Part shown: one piece after another, positions 52,616 through 62,816 of the stretch
How the letters are laid out: every line of letters begins with the position of its first letter
Position numbering within the stretch: the stretch's first letter is position 1
Source: Ensifer adhaerens
GTDB taxonomy: Bacteria > Pseudomonadota > Alphaproteobacteria > Rhizobiales > Rhizobiaceae
Assembly (NCBI RefSeq): GCF_028993555.1
Contig: NZ_CP118610.1
Span: forward strand, 3,836,001 to 3,900,000
Reading direction: 5' to 3'
Length of the DNA stretch: 64,000 nt
Program-made: the position numbers and the translations under genes
The notes under the pieces: model-generated
Told to the model about the DNA's origin: nothing
The model's database searches: none
The model's input: the letters and a program-made list of their open reading frames with translations, nothing else

Positions 52616-54619
52616 TTGACCTCTCATTTTCTTCTCGGCATCGACACCGGCGGCACCTATACCGACGCCGCTCTCTTCTCGGAAACGCAAGGGGTCGTCG
52701 CCAAGGCGAAGGCGCTCACCACCCGCCACGACCTCGCGGTCGGTATTTCCGGCGCGGTCGAAGCGGTGCTCGATCAGGCGAAAGTGCCGGTTTCGGCGAT
52801 CAGCATGGTCTCGCTGTCGACGACCCTTGCCACCAACGCCCTCGTTGAGGGGCAGGGCGGTCGCGCTGGTCTTGTCATGATCGGCTTCGGCCCCGACGAT
52901 CTGAAGCGTGATGGTCTCTTGGAGGCGCTCGGCTCCGATCCGGTGATTTTCCTCCCGGGCGGCCATAATGTGCATGGCGGCGAAACTCCGCTCGACATGA
53001 GCGAGCTCGATGCCGCGCTGCCGGTGCTTGCCGGACAGGTTTCCTCCTTTGCCATTGCCGGCTACTTCGCGGTTCGCAATCCGGCCCATGAAAAGCGCGT
53101 GCGCGATCGCATTCGCGAAGTCTCGCATCTGCCCGTCACCTGCAGCCATGAATTGTCCTCCAAGCTCGGCGGACCGCGCCGCGCCTTGACGACCCTGCTC
53201 AATGCGCGGCTGGTGTCGATGATCGACCGGTTGATCGGGTCCTGCGAAGGCTTTCTCAAGGCACGCGGCATCGACGTGCCGATGATGGTGGTGCGCGGTG
53301 ACGGCGCATTGATCTCGGCCGAGGAGGCGCGGTTGCGGCCGATCGAAACGATCCTCTCGGGTCCGGCTGCAAGCCTCGTCGGCGCGCGGCATCTGACCGG
53401 ACTCGACAATGCCGTGGTCTCCGATATCGGCGGCACAACGACCGATGTCGCGGTTCTGGAAGGCGGCCGGCCGCGGCTCGACGCCGAGGGCGCCGTCGTC
53501 GGCGGCTTCCGCACCATGGTCGAAGCGGTGGCGATGCGGACCTACGGCCTCGGCGGCGATTCGGAAGTGCGGATCAACGACCGCGGCTTGAAGGCGAAGA
53601 TCGATCTCGGCCCGCGCCGGCTGATGCCGCTCAGCCTTGCCGCGGCTCTGCATGGCGACGCCGTCATTTCGGTGCTCGAAAAACAGATGCGCGCCCAGCA
53701 TACCGGGCGCAACAATGGCCGCTTTGCGGTCCGTACCGGTCTGCCGGATCATCTTGCCAGCGGTCTGCAGCCGCAGGAGCAGGCGCTCTATGAGCGCATC
53801 GGTGCGGTTCCGGTGGCGCTGGAGACACTGCTGGTCTCGACCCCGCAGAAGGCGACGCTCGATCGGCTGGTGGGACGCGGGCTCGTGCATATCTGTGGCC
53901 TGACGCCGTCGGACGCCATGCATGTGCTCGGCCGGCAATCGCAATGGAACCTTGAAGCGGCTCAGCTTGGCATTCAGCTTGCGGCGCGCACCCGCGATGG
54001 TTCCGGCCAACCGATCGCTCCGTCGCCGGAAGCCATGGCCCAGATGATTGTCGACCGGCTGACGCGGCAATCCTCCGAGGTCATCCTTCAGGCCTGCCTT
54101 GGCGAGGATGGCGCCGGTGCGATCGATCCCGCTGTCTCCCAGGCTGTCGACCGCGCGCTCACCCGTGCGCCGGGTATCGTCCGTTTCTCGCTCCGCCTCG
54201 ATCGCCCGCTCGTCGGCCTTGGCGCGTCCGCGCCAGTTTATTATCCGGCTATTGCCGATATGCTCGGAACGGAAGCAGCCATTCCGGAGGAAGCAGGTGT
54301 CGCCAATGCCGTTGGCGCCGTGGTCGGACAGGTCAGCGCCACGGTGACGGTTTTCGTGACGATGCCGGAGGAAGGCATCTTCGTCGTCAACGGTGCCGGG
54401 GCCAGCGAACGGTTTCTCGACCAGGAAAAGGCTTTCAGCGCCGCCCGCCGGCGGGCCGAAGCCGTGGCGCTGGAAACGGCACGCACCAATGGAGCGGATG
54501 ATCCCGTCTCGATGCTGCGGGAGGAAATCGACGCGCCGGAAGTCGAAGGCAGCCGCAAGCTGATCGAGGCCCGGTTCATCGCGTCCGCCAGCGGCCGCCC
54601 ACGCATCGCCCACGACTGA
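52616..54619 (+). CDS. Hydantoinase/oxoprolinase family protein, HyuA type
   Basis: A 667-residue protein of the N-methylhydantoinase A / oxoprolinase family, ATP-dependent ring-opening amidohydrolases of the ASKHA fold. ATPase motifs LLGIDTGGTYTDAALF at the start and VVSDIGGTTTDVAVLEGGRP near residue 270 are clear, and RPIETILSGPAASLVGARHL lies between. The usual partner HyuB is not next to it, so it may act alone or on another substrate. The start appears to be TTG 52616; a later start would remove the conserved N-terminal motif. Substrate unknown. Confidence 0.85.
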   Translation: MTSHFLLGIDTGGTYTDAALFSETQGVVAKAKALTTRHDLAVGISGAVEAVLDQAKVPVSAISMVSLSTTLATNALVEGQGGRAGLVMIGFGPDDLKRDGLLEALGSDPVIFLPGGHNVHGGETPLDMSELDAALPVLAGQVSSFAIAGYFAVRNPAHEKRVRDRIREVSHLPVTCSHELSSKLGGPRRALTTLLNARLVSMIDRLIGSCEGFLKARGIDVPMMVVRGDGALISAEEARLRPIETILSGPAASLVGARHLTGLDNAVVSDIGGTTTDVAVLEGGRPRLDAEGAVVGGFRTMVEAVAMRTYGLGGDSEVRINDRGLKAKIDLGPRRLMPLSLAAALHGDAVISVLEKQMRAQHTGRNNGRFAVRTGLPDHLASGLQPQEQALYERIGAVPVALETLLVSTPQKATLDRLVGRGLVHICGLTPSDAMHVLGRQSQWNLEAAQLGIQLAARTRDGSGQPIAPSPEAMAQMIVDRLTRQSSEVILQACLGEDGAGAIDPAVSQAVDRALTRAPGIVRFSLRLDRPLVGLGASAPVYYPAIADMLGTEAAIPEEAGVANAVGAVVGQVSATVTVFVTMPEEGIFVVNGAGASERFLDQEKAFSAARRRAEAVALETARTNGADDPVSMLREEIDAPEVEGSRKLIEARFIASASGRPRIAHD

Positions 54620-54824
54620 TCTTTTCCATTTCGGAAACAATTCTTCGCATCCTTGCAGAATTGACAGGGAATGAATTGGTGAGAAACTGCGGCCGTTTCA
54701 CGCGCGCGTTGCGCATGGGCTGGTCCGCGATCGGTTTCAGGCGCAAGATCAACATGTTGGGGCGTTTCCATCGCATCCGTCCGGATCGGTGACGCTCCTT
54801 ACGTCTATTTCAAGGAGTTGGCAG

Positions 54825-56990
54825 ATGGACCGCATTGAGAAGTTTGGGTTGAAGATAGATGCGGGTCTCCATCGCTTCCTGGTGGAAGAGGCGATGCCGG
54901 GCACCGGCATCGATGCCGAGCATTTCTTCGAGCAGCTTTCGGCTCTCGTGCACGACCTGGCGCCGAAGAACCGGGCGCTGCTGGCAAGGCGCGACGACCT
55001 CCAGGCCAAGCTCGACGCCTGGTACAAGCAGAACGGCGCGCCCAGCGACATGGAAACCTATCAGGCTTTCCTCCGCGATATCGGCTATCTGCTGCCGGAA
55101 GGGGGAGACTTCAGCGTTTCGACCGCCAATGTCGATCCCGAGATCGCGACGATCGCCGGCCCGCAGCTCGTCGTTCCCGTGATGAACGCGCGCTATGCCC
55201 TCAACGCCGCCAATGCGCGCTGGGGCTCGCTCTATGACGCGCTTTACGGCACGGACGCGATCTCCGATGCGGACGGTGCGGAGAAAGGCCGCGGTTACAA
55301 CCCGAAGCGCGGTGCCAAGGTCATCGCATGGGCTCGCGATTTTCTCGATGCCAGCGCACCGCTGACGAAGGGTAATTGGGCTGATGTCACCTCGCTCAAG
55401 GTTGCAGGTGGCGCACTCGAGATCGGCCTCAAGGACGGTTCGAACACGACGCTGCGCAACGCTGCCCAGTTTGCGGGTCATTCGGAAGGTGCGCGCGCGG
55501 AAATCGTCCTCCGGCACAACAATCTGCATGCGATCGTCGTTCTCGATGCCTCCACGCCGATCGGCAAGGAAGATCCGGCCGCCATTTCCGACGTCATCCT
55601 CGAATCGGCAATCACCACGATCATGGACTGCGAAGATTCGGTCGCGGCTGTCGACGCCGAAGACAAGGTTGTCGTCTACCGCAACTGGCTCGGCCTGATG
55701 AAAGGCGACCTTACGGAAGAAGTCGCCAAGGGCGGCAAGACTTTCACGCGTCGTCTCAATGCCGACCGCACCTACCAGGCCGCCGCCGGCGGTACGCTAT
55801 CTCTCCCAGGCCGTTCGCTGATGCTGGTCCGCAATGTCGGCCACCTCATGACGAATCCGGCTATCCTTGACCGTGACGGTAAGGAAGTGCCCGAGGGTGT
55901 CATGGACGCCATGGTCACGGCACTGATCGCACTGCACGACATCGGCAATGGCGGTCGCCGCATGAACTCCCGCGCGGGGTCCATGTATGTCGTCAAGCCG
56001 AAGATGCATGGGCCGGAAGAAGTCGCCTTTGCCAGCGAGATCTTCGCGCGTGTCGAAAAGGCGCTCGGCATGCCCGCCAACACCATGAAGATGGGCATCA
56101 TGGACGAGGAGCGCCGCACGACGGTCAACCTCAAGGAGTGCATTCGCGCCGCCCGCGAGCGCGTCGTCTTCATCAACACCGGCTTCCTCGACCGCACCGG
56201 CGACGAGATGCACACCTCGATGGAAGCCGGCCCGATGATCCGCAAGGGCGACATGAAGCAGGCCGCATGGATCGGCGCCTACGAGAACTGGAACGTCGAT
56301 ATCGGACTTGAATGCGGCTTGTCCGGCCATGCCCAGATCGGCAAGGGCATGTGGGCCATGCCCGATCTGATGGCTGCGATGCTCGAGCAGAAGATCGCCC
56401 ACCCGAAAGCCGGCGCCAACACTGCCTGGGTCCCGTCGCCGACGGCCGCCACGCTGCACGCGACGCACTATCACCGCGTCAATGTCGCCGAGGTCCAGGC
56501 GAGCCTGAAGAGCCGCACCCGCGCCAAGCTCTCCGATATCCTGTCGGTGCCGGTCGCGGTCCGGCCGAACTGGACGCCCGAGGAAATCCAGCGTGAGCTC
56601 GACAACAACGCTCAAGGGATTCTCGGCTACGTCGTGCGCTGGGTCGACCAGGGTGTCGGTTGCTCCAAGGTTCCCGACATCAACAATGTCGGCCTGATGG
56701 AAGACCGCGCGACGCTGCGCATCTCCGCCCAGCACATGGCCAACTGGCTGCACCACGGCGTCGTCACCGAAGCGCAGGTCGTCGAGACGATGAAGCGCAT
56801 GGCCGCCGTCGTCGACGGTCAGAACGCCGAGGACCCGCTCTATGTCGCGATGGCGGGTAACTTCGACGGATCGATCGCCTTCCAGGCGGCTGTCGAGCTG
56901 GTTCTGAAGGGCCGCGAGCAGCCGAACGGCTACACCGAGCCGGTCCTGCATCGCCGCCGTCTGGAATTGAAGGCGCGCAACGCCGCCTGA
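54825..56990 (+). CDS. glcB: Malate synthase G
   Basis: A 721-residue malate synthase of the G class (E. coli GlcB 723), condensing glyoxylate with acetyl-CoA. Visible are [16 protein letters not shown] near residue 268 (metal ligand region), [38 protein letters not shown] and the late [30 protein letters not shown] 54825 follows AAGGAGTTGG; 12 extra upstream codons are not conserved. A strong bidirectional terminator separates it from the chemoreceptor gene. No aceA or glcD gene is in the window. Confidence 0.97.
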   Translation: MDRIEKFGLKIDAGLHRFLVEEAMPGTGIDAEHFFEQLSALVHDLAPKNRALLARRDDLQAKLDAWYKQNGAPSDMETYQAFLRDIGYLLPEGGDFSVSTANVDPEIATIAGPQLVVPVMNARYALNAANARWGSLYDALYGTDAISDADGAEKGRGYNPKRGAKVIAWARDFLDASAPLTKGNWADVTSLKVAGGALEIGLKDGSNTTLRNAAQFAGHSEGARAEIVLRHNNLHAIVVLDASTPIGKEDPAAISDVILESAITTIMDCEDSVAAVDAEDKVVVYRNWLGLMKGDLTEEVAKGGKTFTRRLNADRTYQAAAGGTLSLPGRSLMLVRNVGHLMTNPAILDRDGKEVPEGVMDAMVTALIALHDIGNGGRRMNSRAGSMYVVKPKMHGPEEVAFASEIFARVEKALGMPANTMKMGIMDEERRTTVNLKECIRAARERVVFINTGFLDRTGDEMHTSMEAGPMIRKGDMKQAAWIGAYENWNVDIGLECGLSGHAQIGKGMWAMPDLMAAMLEQKIAHPKAGANTAWVPSPTAATLHATHYHRVNVAEVQASLKSRTRAKLSDILSVPVAVRPNWTPEEIQRELDNNAQGILGYVVRWVDQGVGCSKVPDINNVGLMEDRATLRISAQHMANWLHHGVVTEAQVVETMKRMAAVVDGQNAEDPLYVAMAGNFDGSIAFQAAVELVLKGREQPNGYTEPVLHRRRLELKARNAA

Positions 56991-57012
56991 TTCGTCCTGA
57001 TCTGAATGTTTC

Positions 57013-57050
57013 GACAAGGCCGCGTGTTCAATGGAACGCGCGGCCTTGTC
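57013..57050. terminator. Bidirectional terminator between glcB and the chemoreceptor gene
   Basis: GACAAGGCCGCG (57013-57024) pairs perfectly with CGCGGCCTTGTC (57039-57050), extended by an inner GTTC/GAAC stem. It lies in the 81-base gap between convergent genes. Confidence 0.8.
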
Positions 57051-57071
57051 ATTTACCGGCTCGGCCTTGAC

Positions 57072-59006
57072 CTAGAACTCGGCCCATCCTTCGGTGGCAA
57101 GCGCTGTATTGCCTTGGGCTGCATGCGGGGTCGATCGCTTGGCGACCCGAAGGGTGCGGTCGCCGTGATGGTAGCTGACCGCTGCTGCCGTCGGCTGATG
57201 CCGAGATTCGGTTCCGGACTTCGCATTCGCCTCCCCACCCAGGATGAAGCGCCCGATCAGGTTGCGCAGATTGGTACCCTCCTGCGCCAGGGTGGCGGAG
57301 GCGGCATTGGCTTCCTCGACCATCGCTGCGTTCCTCTGCGTCACCTGATCCATCTGGTTGACGGCGGTGTTGACTTCGCTCAGTCCCACGGACTGTTCCC
57401 GGGCGGACGTAGCGATCGCGGCCATATGTTCGTTGATGGTGATCACATGCGCCTCGATCGTCTGGAGCGCCTCGCCGGTGTCGCGCACCAGGCGCACCCC
57501 GTTTTCGACCTCCTGGCTCGATGTGCGGATAAGATCCTTGATTTCTTTCGCGGCCTTGGCCGAGCGCTGTGCAAGTTCGCGCACTTCCTGGGCGACAACG
57601 GCAAAACCCTTGCCCGCTTCACCGGCCCGGGCCGCTTCGACCCCGGCGTTCAATGCGAGGAGATTCGTCTGGAAGGCGATCTCGTCGATGACGCCGATGA
57701 TGCTGGAAATCTGGCTGGAGGATTCCTCGATCCGCCGCATCGCCTCCACGGCATTGGCGACGACGACGGCTGACTGGGCCGCACTGGTCTTCGCCTCGCC
57801 GGCGACGTCGCGCGCCTCCTCCGTCCGTCTCGACGAGTTGCTGACATTGGCGGTAATCTGATCGAGCGCCGCGGCTGTCTCTTCGAGCGACGCTGCCTGC
57901 TGTTCGGTCCGTTTGGAAAGATCGTCGGCGCTCTGGCTGATCTCGCGCGTGCCCATGCCGATGTTGCCGGCACTGTCGGCGACGGCCAGCAACGCGTCGT
58001 TCAACTGTCCCGCCGCCTTGTTGAGGTCATGCCGCAACTGTTCGAACTCGGCGGCGAAGGGCTCATGCAGCCGGACTGCGAGATCGCCGTTGGCAAGCCG
58101 CTGCAGCCCACTGGCGAGACCGGCGGTCGCTTGCGTCAGCCGTTCCTGCGCGTCCTGTTCCGCCTGTCTCTGCACACGAAGGCGCTCGGCCTCGCTGGTG
58201 CGGCGGGTCTCGTCCGCTTCGGCCTGCAGCCGCAGGTTCGCTCGCGCCGCTTCCCGGAAGGACTGGATGGCGCGAGCCATGTCGGCAATCTCGTCCTTGC
58301 CGTTCACCGGTTCGTCGGCATCCTCGACATGACCGTCGATCAGTCGGCGCATGGCCGCGATCTGGCGACCGAGCGGTCCGACGACGCCGCGCAACACGAC
58401 GAGGAAGGTGCCGGCGGCAAGCGCCATGACGAGAACGATGATGGCAATGTTCAGCTTCTGCACTGTCTCGAACTCGTGATGCTTGGCTTCAAAAGCCGTG
58501 CCGGAAAGTTCGACCTGCAGGTCCGAGATCTCGGAGATCGTTGCCGTCAGCGGATCGATCGTCGCGTAGAGCTTTTCGCGCACGAACGTATCGAGTGCCT
58601 TCTGGTCCTTGTCCGAGAGAATTTGCGTCAGCGCCGTGATGGAATCCATCGCAACGATCATCTGGCTCCGCGCATTGTCGACGAGCCGTCGTTCCTCATC
58701 GGTCATCGAGGTCGCCGCATAGGCATCCCAGTTGGTCTTGATGGTCTCCCGCGCGGCGTTGACTGAGGCCAGCCCGCTCTCCATCGTTTCGTTGCCGTTG
58801 CGGACCTTGTGCGCGGCGTCGACGATCGAGACTGCAAAGGCGTCGGAAGTCGCCTTCAGGTTCTTCAGCGGCACGATGCGATCGGCATAGACCACATCCA
58901 TCATGTCGCTGGTTTCCGACAGCGTGCTCTGGCTGTAGATGGCGATGCCGATGGTTATGGATGACAGAAGCGCAATCGCGCCGATGAGCTTGGTCTTGAT
59001 CAGCAT
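57072..59006 (-). CDS. Methyl-accepting chemotaxis protein with C-terminal CheR-docking motif
   Basis: A 644-residue transmembrane chemoreceptor. TM1 (about 7-27), a four-helix-bundle periplasmic sensor (about 28-185), TM2 (about 187-210), HAMP (about 210-265) and a second HAMP-like helix, then the signalling domain with the hairpin tip [21 protein letters not shown]. The extreme C terminus ends EGWAEF, an xWxxF pentapeptide on a flexible tail, as in receptors that tether CheR/CheB. The sensed ligand is unknown. No che genes are adjacent. The 222 bases upstream to the transpeptidase terminator hold an A/T-rich dyad CGCTTA-CTTAA-TAAGCG near 59070. Confidence 0.95.
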   Translation of the reverse strand: MLIKTKLIGAIALLSSITIGIAIYSQSTLSETSDMMDVVYADRIVPLKNLKATSDAFAVSIVDAAHKVRNGNETMESGLASVNAARETIKTNWDAYAATSMTDEERRLVDNARSQMIVAMDSITALTQILSDKDQKALDTFVREKLYATIDPLTATISEISDLQVELSGTAFEAKHHEFETVQKLNIAIIVLVMALAAGTFLVVLRGVVGPLGRQIAAMRRLIDGHVEDADEPVNGKDEIADMARAIQSFREAARANLRLQAEADETRRTSEAERLRVQRQAEQDAQERLTQATAGLASGLQRLANGDLAVRLHEPFAAEFEQLRHDLNKAAGQLNDALLAVADSAGNIGMGTREISQSADDLSKRTEQQAASLEETAAALDQITANVSNSSRRTEEARDVAGEAKTSAAQSAVVVANAVEAMRRIEESSSQISSIIGVIDEIAFQTNLLALNAGVEAARAGEAGKGFAVVAQEVRELAQRSAKAAKEIKDLIRTSSQEVENGVRLVRDTGEALQTIEAHVITINEHMAAIATSAREQSVGLSEVNTAVNQMDQVTQRNAAMVEEANAASATLAQEGTNLRNLIGRFILGGEANAKSGTESRHQPTAAAVSYHHGDRTLRVAKRSTPHAAQGNTALATEGWAEF

Positions 59007-59228
59007 GCCAGTCCCTCCCGAGCGGAATTTCTGGGCACACTGTTTCTTTTATTTAGATAACGCTTACTTAATAAGCGCCTGAATTTAAGTCGAAATTGAA
59101 CTTTTCTGCGTCACGCGGCCGGTTTTCGCGACCCTGATTTGAGGGCGTTTTCGAACAGCAACTTTGCGTGGCTGACGCGCTCCGTTGCAGCATTGCGCCG
59201 CCGACAAATGGTGGTTGAGTATCGACGC

Positions 59229-59256
59229 AAAAAACCGCCGACTGGTGTCGGCGGCT
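59229..59256 (-). terminator. Rho-independent terminator of the L,D-transpeptidase gene
   Basis: On the minus strand CCGCCGAC pairs with GTCGGCGG (59235-59242 with 59247-59254) followed by six T residues (A run at 59229-59234 on the plus strand). Confidence 0.85.
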
Positions 59257-59278
59257 TTGGATGCTTGGTGCAGAGCTG

Positions 59279-59968
59279 TTACTGCTGGACGACGACGCGG
59301 GCGTTCTTGCCAGGGCGAACGCGTGAATAGAGGTCGATGATGTCCTGGTTGATCAGGCGGATGCAGCCGGACGAAGCGGCGGTGCCGATCGACGACCATT
59401 CCGGCGTGCCATGCAGACGGAACAGCGTGTCCTTGCCTTCGTCGTTGAAGAGATAGAGGGCGCGGGCACCGAGCGGGTTCTTGAGGCCGGGGCCCATGCC
59501 TTCCTCGACATACTTGGCGACTTCCGGCTTGCGCTCGGCCATTTCCTTCGGCGGATGCCACATCGGCCATTCCTGCTTCCAGGCGATGTAGGCCTCACCT
59601 TCCCATGCAAAGCCGGCCTTGCCGACACCGATGCCGTAGCGAACGGCCTTGCCGCCCGGCAGCACGTAGTAGAGGAAGCGATTCGGCGTGTTGACGACGA
59701 TCGTGCCCGGGCGCTCGCTGGTGGTGTAGTCGACGACCTGGCGATGGAAACGGGTATCTACCTTGTTGATCGGGATCGCGGGCAGCGCGTAACCGTGGTC
59801 CTCAACCGCGCCATAATCGCCGTTAAAGATCTGATTCGTAGCAACCTTTACCGCTACGGGAGCGGGTTCGTTGGCGGCAGTCTCGGGCTTGGACGAGGTC
59901 GTCGAGCAGCCGGCAACGGCCAGTGTCGCCGCGAGGCTGCACAAGAGGAAGGCATTGCGGAAGCGCAT
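59279..59968 (-). CDS. L,D-transpeptidase lipoprotein (YkuD domain)
   Basis: A 229-residue envelope enzyme. A lipoprotein signal peptide ends in the lipobox LAVAGC (Cys20). The YkuD domain (about 95-228) has the catalytic HGTPEWSSIGTAASSGCIRL, with His and Cys of the S-H-G-x(n)-S-x-G-C-h-R motif intact. It makes 3-3 crosslinks in peptidoglycan or attaches proteins to it; rhizobia have several such enzymes, related to polar growth and stress resistance. Single gene with its own terminator, opposite in direction to mmcB. Confidence 0.93.
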   Translation of the reverse strand: MRFRNAFLLCSLAATLAVAGCSTTSSKPETAANEPAPVAVKVATNQIFNGDYGAVEDHGYALPAIPINKVDTRFHRQVVDYTTSERPGTIVVNTPNRFLYYVLPGGKAVRYGIGVGKAGFAWEGEAYIAWKQEWPMWHPPKEMAERKPEVAKYVEEGMGPGLKNPLGARALYLFNDEGKDTLFRLHGTPEWSSIGTAASSGCIRLINQDIIDLYSRVRPGKNARVVVQQ

Positions 59969-60151
59969 GGGAGTCTCTTAAAAAGAAGCGAAGTAAAAAC
60001 TGGGTCGCCGCGACCATCAGTGACTACGGTTATTTTCGATTAGTTTGTGCTATGCAAGAGATTGCGCGGCCACAATTTGGCTGGAAAGTGCAAATTCCAT
60101 GACCCTTGTTTTTTTGCAACAAAATGGCCGGCCCAAAGGGACATCGGGCGC

Positions 60152-60682
60152 ATGACGATTCTCTCCATCCATGGCGATAACCCGCTGATCGACGGCCGCC
60201 AGTCGAATCGCGCAATGATGGTGCGTCGCGGCGTGCAGCGGCTTTTTGCCGAGTTGCGCCATTCGGTGCTGCCGGAACTAACTCTTTCGAGCGGCAGACG
60301 CGCCGACTTGATCTCGCTTTCGGCCAAGGGCGAGATCTGGATCGTCGAGATCAAGACCTCGATCGAGGATTTTCGCGTCGACCGCAAATGGCCGGACTAC
60401 CGGCAGCATTGCGACCGGCTGTTCTTCGCAACCCATGCCGGCGTGCCGCTGGACATCTTCCCGGAGGAGTGCGGCCTGCTTCTTTCGGACGGTTATGAGG
60501 GACACATCGTTCGCGAGGCGCCCGAGCACAAGCTGCCGCCGGCGACCCGCAAGTCGGTATTGCAGCTCTTTGCGCGCACGGCGGCGCAGCGACTGATGCT
60601 TGCCGAATGGGCCGCCGAGCGCAACGGCGAACTCGGCGATTCGATTGGGGACATTCTCTCCGGTGGCCGCGACAGCGGCTGA
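60152..60682 (+). CDS. mmcB: MmcB-family DNA repair protein (putative PD-(D/E)xK endonuclease)
   Basis: A 176-residue protein of the MmcB family, an alphaproteobacterial factor linked to resistance to mitomycin C. The core SSGRRADLISLSAKGEIW then IVEIKTSIEDF provides Asp and ExK of a PD-(D/E)xK nuclease fold, followed by PDYRQHCDRLFFATHAGVP. The frame extends to 60047, but ATG 60152 gives the family start MTILSIHGDNPL. I looked for a GTTC-N7-GTTC LexA site upstream and did not see one. The downstream gap to convergent actR holds two 32-bp repeats. Confidence 0.88.
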   Translation: MTILSIHGDNPLIDGRQSNRAMMVRRGVQRLFAELRHSVLPELTLSSGRRADLISLSAKGEIWIVEIKTSIEDFRVDRKWPDYRQHCDRLFFATHAGVPLDIFPEECGLLLSDGYEGHIVREAPEHKLPPATRKSVLQLFARTAAQRLMLAEWAAERNGELGDSIGDILSGGRDSG

Positions 60683-60689
60683 TCCCCGA

Positions 60690-60721
60690 GCAATCCAGGA
60701 AAAGTGCGAAGCGGTTTTCCG
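60690..60721. repeat. Rhizobial intergenic palindromic repeat, copy 1
   Basis: A 32-bp unit beginning GCAATCCAGGAAAAGTGCGA and ending GCGGTTTTCCG; the GGAAAA/TTTTCC ends can form a hairpin. Flanking CCGAGCAAT (60686-60694) and ATTGCTCGG (60729-60737) extend the stem. An identical copy lies 58 bases downstream. It probably ends transcription from mmcB and actR. Confidence 0.8.
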
Positions 60722-60747
60722 GCTCGGCATTGCTCGGCTTCTGAAGT

Positions 60748-60779
60748 GCAATCCAGGAAAAGTGCGAAGCGGTTTTCCG
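60748..60779. repeat. Rhizobial intergenic palindromic repeat, copy 2
   Basis: Identical over 32 bases to the unit at 60690-60721, in the same orientation. Such elements are scattered between genes of Rhizobiaceae (general knowledge); a related arm occurs after accD at 18575. Confidence 0.8.
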
Positions 60780-60809
60780 ACCGGGATGCGTTTTTGAAGA
60801 GTGGCTTGC

Positions 60810-61394
60810 CTATTTCGGCGCGCGCTTGGCGAGAATGCGCTGCAGCGTCCGGCGATGCATGTTGAGGCGGCGCGCCGTTTCCGAAACATTGCGCTCGCAC
60901 ATCTCATAGACGCGCTGGATATGTTCCCAGCGGACGCGATCGGCCGACATCGGATTTTCCGGCGGCTCGACCCGTTCGCCCTGGCGCTGAACGAGCGCAG
61001 CAAAGATGTCGTCGGCATCGGCCGGCTTGGCGAGGTAGTCGACGGCGCCGAGCTTTACGGCGTTCACGGCGGTGGCGATGTTGCCGTAGCCGGTCAGCAT
61101 GATCATGCGCGTGTCATCGCGCCGCCCGCGGATCGCCTCGATCACGTCGAGACCGCTGCCATCGCCGAGCCGCAGGTCGATGACGGCATATTTCGGCGGG
61201 TTGCCCTTGGCCTTGGCAATGCCTTCGGCGACCGATTCGGCGATATCGACCGAAAAGCCGCGGGCTTCCATGGCGCGGGCAAGACGCCTGAGGAAGGGCG
61301 CGTCGTCGTCGACGAGCAGCAGGGTGCGGTCCGGTCCGATCAGTTCGGCGTCCTGTGCGGGCGTGCTGGGCGAAGCTGTCGATTTGTCGGTCAT
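60810..61394 (-). CDS. actR: Response regulator ActR (RegA/PrrA family)
   Basis: A 194-residue two-domain regulator. The receiver (about 22-135) has LLLVDDDAPF, phospho-Asp in YAVIDLRLGDGSG and Lys in YLAKPADADD; the Fis-type helix-turn-helix at the C terminus reads VSETARRLNMHRRTLQRIL. In rhizobia ActR with ActS gives acid tolerance and controls redox, CO2 and nitrogen genes. It is 80 bases downstream of actS, same strand, so co-expressed. Confidence 0.95.
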   Translation of the reverse strand: MTDKSTASPSTPAQDAELIGPDRTLLLVDDDAPFLRRLARAMEARGFSVDIAESVAEGIAKAKGNPPKYAVIDLRLGDGSGLDVIEAIRGRRDDTRMIMLTGYGNIATAVNAVKLGAVDYLAKPADADDIFAALVQRQGERVEPPENPMSADRVRWEHIQRVYEMCERNVSETARRLNMHRRTLQRILAKRAPK

Positions 61395-61474
61395 TCTGGA
61401 ATCCTTGAGCGAAAACCTGCGCTTTCGCCGAGATTATAGGTTTCTTCTGGTCTCGTTCAATAAACTGCGAAATG

Positions 61475-62803
61475 TCATTTCGCCAGTTTCGTATCCATCA
61501 GTGCGCGCGGCCATTCGACGCTGACCCGGGCGCCTGGCTTGTCCGGTCCGCCGTTTTCAAAGCGCAGCCGCGCGCCCGAACGTTCGAGCAGCGTCTTGGC
61601 GATGAAGAGGCCGAGTCCGAGGCCACCGGCGCTGTCGTCCTTTTGCCGCCGCGTCACATAGGGTTCGCCGATGCGCTGCAGGATATCCGGCGCAAAACCA
61701 TCGCCGTCGTCCGCGATCGTCACCCGAACTCGATCCGCCGTATGCTCGACCGTGACGGTGACTTCCTTCCGGGCATAGTCGACTGCGTTCTCGAGCAGGT
61801 TGCCGAGCCCATAGAGAATGCCGGCATTGCGGTTGCCGACCGGCTCGGTCGCGCGGTCGCCTTTTTCGACGAGGTTGATGTGAATGCCGAATTCGCGGTG
61901 CGGCGCCATCACCTCTTCGATCAGCGATGACAGAGGCAGCATCCGCATGTGCTCCTCGCTTTCGGAAGAGAGCGTCGTCAGTCGCTTCAGGATATCGCGG
62001 CAGCGTTCGCTCTGGCTGCGCAGCAGATGTACGTCCTCGCCGAAGCGCGGATCGTTGCCGAGTTCGCGCTCCATCTCCTTGGCGACGACGCTGATCGTCG
62101 CGAGCGGCGTTCCGAGTTCGTGCGCGGCTGCGGCCGCCAGCCCATCGAGCTGCGACAGGTGCTTTTCCCGCTGCAGAACGAGTTCCGTTGCCGTCAGCGC
62201 TTCCGACAGCTCGCTCGCTTCCAGCGAGACGCGATAGGTGTAGAAGGCGGCAAAGGCTGTCATCGAGACGATCGCAAACCAGATGCCGGCCGTCAGTACC
62301 CGCGGCATCAGGAGCACCGTGCCCGGATACCAGGGTAGCGGAAAGGGCGAGAAGGCAAGCGCGGTGATCGCGATCACCGCCAGGCCGGCAAGGATGATGC
62401 TGTGCGATTTCGGCTGCGATGCCGAGGAGATGATGACGGGAACACACAGAAGCGGTGCGAAGGGATTGGTGAGCCCGCCGGTGATGAACAGGAGGCCCGT
62501 GATCTGCGCGAGATCGAGACCGAGAAGCGCAAAGGCAGCAGGCGGCTGCAGTCGGTGCGTCGGCGGATAGCGCAGCGTCACATAGGCGTTGACCAGCGCC
62601 AGGCTTGCGATCAGCACCAGGCAGGAGATCAGCGGCAGCGGAAATTGCAGCCAGAAAGCGGTGATGAGGACGGCGATCGACTGGCCGCCGACGGCAAGCC
62701 AGCGCAGCCGGACGAGTGTCTGCAGGCGCAGGCTGCGGTTGCTGGTCTGGTCGTTGTTGTGTTCGAGCGCAACTGTGGTCATTCGTGGCTGCATTCCAGT
62801 CAT
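61475..62803 (-). CDS. actS: Sensor histidine kinase ActS (RegB/PrrB family)
   Basis: A 442-residue redox-sensing kinase. Residues about 30-190 contain six hydrophobic segments, with the quinone-site motif GGLTNPFAP after TM3, as in RegB. The H-box is AAAAHELGTPLATIS, the redox-type Cys lies in SQSERCRDILKRL, and the ATPase domain has NLLENAVDYA and GGLGLGLFIAKTLLE. Start uncertain: ATG 62803, 62794 and 62782 all fit; I use 62803, 13 bases after the hrpB stop. It acts with ActR. Confidence 0.93.
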   Translation of the reverse strand: MTGMQPRMTTVALEHNNDQTSNRSLRLQTLVRLRWLAVGGQSIAVLITAFWLQFPLPLISCLVLIASLALVNAYVTLRYPPTHRLQPPAAFALLGLDLAQITGLLFITGGLTNPFAPLLCVPVIISSASQPKSHSIILAGLAVIAITALAFSPFPLPWYPGTVLLMPRVLTAGIWFAIVSMTAFAAFYTYRVSLEASELSEALTATELVLQREKHLSQLDGLAAAAAHELGTPLATISVVAKEMERELGNDPRFGEDVHLLRSQSERCRDILKRLTTLSSESEEHMRMLPLSSLIEEVMAPHREFGIHINLVEKGDRATEPVGNRNAGILYGLGNLLENAVDYARKEVTVTVEHTADRVRVTIADDGDGFAPDILQRIGEPYVTRRQKDDSAGGLGLGLFIAKTLLERSGARLRFENGGPDKPGARVSVEWPRALMDTKLAK

Positions 62804-62816
62804 CGGAGGTTTCGTC

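Noticed and set aside
52547..54640. A 697-codon open frame on the minus strand
   Set aside because: It is the mirror of the hydantoinase A-like gene, which has clear ATPase motifs on the plus strand; the minus frame has Arg/His-rich composition and no family resemblance.
60000..60151. A LexA operator upstream of mmcB
   Set aside because: No GTTC-N7-GTTC direct repeat was seen in the region.
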